From: a bacterium Ga0077546
Lineage (GTDB): Bacteria > Cyanobacteriota > Vampirovibrionia > Obscuribacterales > Obscuribacteraceae
Direction: 5' to 3'
Assembly (NCBI GenBank): GCA_001464165.1
Contig: LNEX01000176.1
Span: 1 to 5,779 of the forward strand
DNA: 5,779 bases
The notes below the pieces were generated by a model. That model worked only from the letters and a program-made list of their open reading frames with translations, was not told where the DNA came from and did not search any database. The first letter of the stretch is position 1. Each line of letters opens with the position of its first letter. Positions 4,347-5,779 of the stretch are shown piece after piece. The translations under genes and the position numbers were made by a program.

Positions 4347-5779
4347 CTATTGAAGAAGAGGAAGTAATTGACTGCCCACATTGGTGACGTCCCCGGCACC
4401 AACAGTGAGAAGTAGATCACCGGGCTGAAGATAGGGCAGAAGCTTAGTCGCTAGTTCAGTGGTTGGCCCCGATAGATGATGGGCATTATCGTGCTTGATT
4501 GCTTTGACGAAATGCTCAGAGTCAATGCCGTCAATTTTGCCACCACGGGCGATATAAACATCAGCCAAAAGTACCAAGTCAGCTTCAGTAAATGATTCGC
4601 TGAACTCTTGCCAGAGATCTCTTAGGCGGGCTGGTTGATGGGGTTGGAATAAGCAGACTACCCGGCCTCTTTCTTTGCCTAGACTTGTGCGTGTAACTCG
4701 CAGGTATTCTTGGGCAGCTTTTAGAGTGGCAGTTACTTCCGTTGGGTGGTGCGCATAGTCGTCAACCACTGTAATTCCGGCTCTCTCTCCAATCATCTGG
4801 AAGCGGCGGTCGACACCAGCAAAAGTAGAGAGACCTGCTCGCACTTCATCAAATGACTTGCCTAGCTCCATGGCTACAGCTACTGCCGCTAGAGCATTCA
4901 TTTTATTGTGCTCGCCGGGTACTTTCATGGTCATTGAACCAAGTAGTTTACCGGCATGGTATACCTGCATCTCAAAACCGGGCAGACTAGTCATTCCATA
5001 CTCAGGCTGATTGGCAGTGCCTTTGTCAGCAATATAGGTGCCATAGGTGACAATTCTTGTTTTAACCGCTTGAGCAGATGCGCGCTCAAGCAAGTCGCGA
5101 CAACCCTTATCGTCTGTGCAGACAATACTCAATGCTTTGGTTTGGCCGAGAAACTTGACCATGGTGGAAAGAATTTGATCCAGTCCACCAGGATAATTCT
5201 CTAAGTGGTCAGCTTCTATGTTGGTGATAACAGAGATGTGCGGGAAAGAACGAATATGGGTGCCATCCGATTCGTCTGATTCGGCGACAAAATATCCGCC
5301 CTGGCCCAGTCTTGAATTGGAGCCGATGTGGTGGAATATGCCACCGACTACAATTGATGGGTCTAAACCACATTCTATAAGAGCTTGGCCGACCATAGCT
5401 GTGGTTGTGGTCTTGCCGTGAGTACCCGTTATGGCCACCATTTTGTCGCTTTCAGCAAGGTATGCCAAAAGTTCAGAGCGGTGCCAAACTGGTAGGCCTT
5501 TACGCTTTGCTTCAACAAGTTCAGGATTGCCATCGACAATGGCTGTAGAAATGATCAGGGCTCCTGCCGAGGCCAAGTTTTCAGCTTGATGGCCGATGAA
5601 AATTTCGGCGCCCATTTCTTTAAGTTCTTCAGTAATTAGGCTAGCGGCCTTGTCTGAACCAGAAACTTTATGGCCTCGTTGCAGCAATATACGCGCTAGG
5701 GCCGACATGCCGATGCCACCGATACCAGCCAGATGCACCGGGCCCGTTATCTTGTGTAAATCAACTGTAGTGGTTTGAG
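4347..5779 (-). CDS. murC: UDP-N-acetylmuramate--L-alanine ligase, 5' end cut off by window edge
   Basis: This is the first Mur ligase: it joins L-Ala to UDP-MurNAc with ATP in the cytoplasm. Counting from the GTG at 5736-5738: H-L-A-G-I-G-G-I-G-M-S (2-12) binds the UDP part, G-T-H-G-K-T-T-T (105-112) is the ATP P-loop, and E-S-D-E-S-D-G (153-159), N-I-E-A-D-H-L-E-N-Y (173-182), P-G-E-H-N-K-M-N (274-281), R-R-F-Q (311-314), D-D-Y-A-H-H-P-T-E (326-334), F-Q-P-H (364-367) and V-G-A-G-D (446-450) follow in the usual Mur-ligase order. From that GTG it has 463 residues, but no ribosome site precedes it. The frame stays open to the edge, reading V-D-L-H-K-I-T-G-P just before, as in cyanobacterial MurC, so the true start is probably off-window. 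It is the most upstream operon gene visible; the promoter is not in the window. Confidence 0.95.
   Translation of the reverse strand, partial: QTTTVDLHKITGPVHLAGIGGIGMSALARILLQRGHKVSGSDKAASLITEELKEMGAEIFIGHQAENLASAGALIISTAIVDGNPELVEAKRKGLPVWHRSELLAYLAESDKMVAITGTHGKTTTTAMVGQALIECGLDPSIVVGGIFHHIGSNSRLGQGGYFVAESDESDGTHIRSFPHISVITNIEADHLENYPGGLDQILSTMVKFLGQTKALSIVCTDDKGCRDLLERASAQAVKTRIVTYGTYIADKGTANQPEYGMTSLPGFEMQVYHAGKLLGSMTMKVPGEHNKMNALAAVAVAMELGKSFDEVRAGLSTFAGVDRRFQMIGERAGITVVDDYAHHPTEVTATLKAAQEYLRVTRTSLGKERGRVVCLFQPHQPARLRDLWQEFSESFTEADLVLLADVYIARGGKIDGIDSEHFVKAIKHDNAHHLSGPTTELATKLLPYLQPGDLLLTVGAGDVTNVGSQLLPLLQ

Noticed and set aside
4340..4420. Longer murB with start at 4420
   Set aside because: The extra 27 residues overlap the murC C-terminus and do not look like a MurB N-terminus; the ATG at 4337-4339 leaves a normal-length protein.
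5736..5738. GTG as the true murC start
   Set aside because: No ribosome site precedes it, and the upstream in-frame codons encode I-T-G-P, typical of the conserved MurC lead-in, so the gene probably begins beyond the window.
4956..5778. Plus-strand open frames opposite murC (4956-5204, 5218-5421, 5596-5778)
   Set aside because: They are antisense shadows of murC; the minus strand carries all the conserved Mur-ligase motifs.

Overview
The window is ordinary bacterial chromosome with mid-range GC (judged by eye) and short gaps between genes. The best guess for the host is the cyanobacterial lineage, possibly a non-photosynthetic relative such as Vampirovibrionia/Melainabacteria (Obscuribacterales-like). 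This is inference. It rests on the MurC N-terminus (T-G-P-V-H-L-A-G-I-G-G-I-G-M-S-A-L-A), the SSB style (D-H-W-T-D), and a soluble Ser/Thr kinase with V-V-K-Q-L and Y-R-D-L-K-P-S-N motifs, a type common in Cyanobacteria and Chloroflexi. No 16S rRNA or other decisive marker is present.

Layout. (1) Positions 1-434, minus strand: the N-terminal 144 codons of a single-stranded DNA-binding protein (ssb), running off the left edge. (2) Positions 435-662: a divergent regulatory gap. It holds a near-consensus extended -10 promoter for ssb, a nested inverted repeat over that promoter, a small hairpin next to a very strong Shine-Dalgarno sequence, and a weaker possible promoter for the kinase. (3) Positions 663-2349, plus strand: a Ser/Thr protein kinase without a transmembrane segment, coupled by an ATGA overlap to a small predicted lipoprotein or secreted protein whose reading frame is broken by a one-base shift. 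(4) Positions 2379-5779, minus strand: a tightly packed peptidoglycan-precursor operon transcribed murC, murB, ddl. MurC probably starts beyond the right edge.

How the genes work together. MurC adds L-Ala to UDP-MurNAc, MurB makes UDP-MurNAc from the enolpyruvyl precursor, and Ddl makes the D-Ala-D-Ala dipeptide that MurF later uses. All three are cytoplasmic steps and all three enzymes keep their key residues. The kinase and lipoprotein genes converge on this operon with only 29 bases between them, so they form a separate transcription unit. A regulatory link from kinase to cell wall is possible but is not shown by the sequence.

I see no mobile element, CRISPR array, tRNA or rRNA. I also see no clear evidence of a wholly new system. 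The points most worth a second look are the frameshifted lipoprotein beside the kinase and the dyad structure over the ssb promoter.
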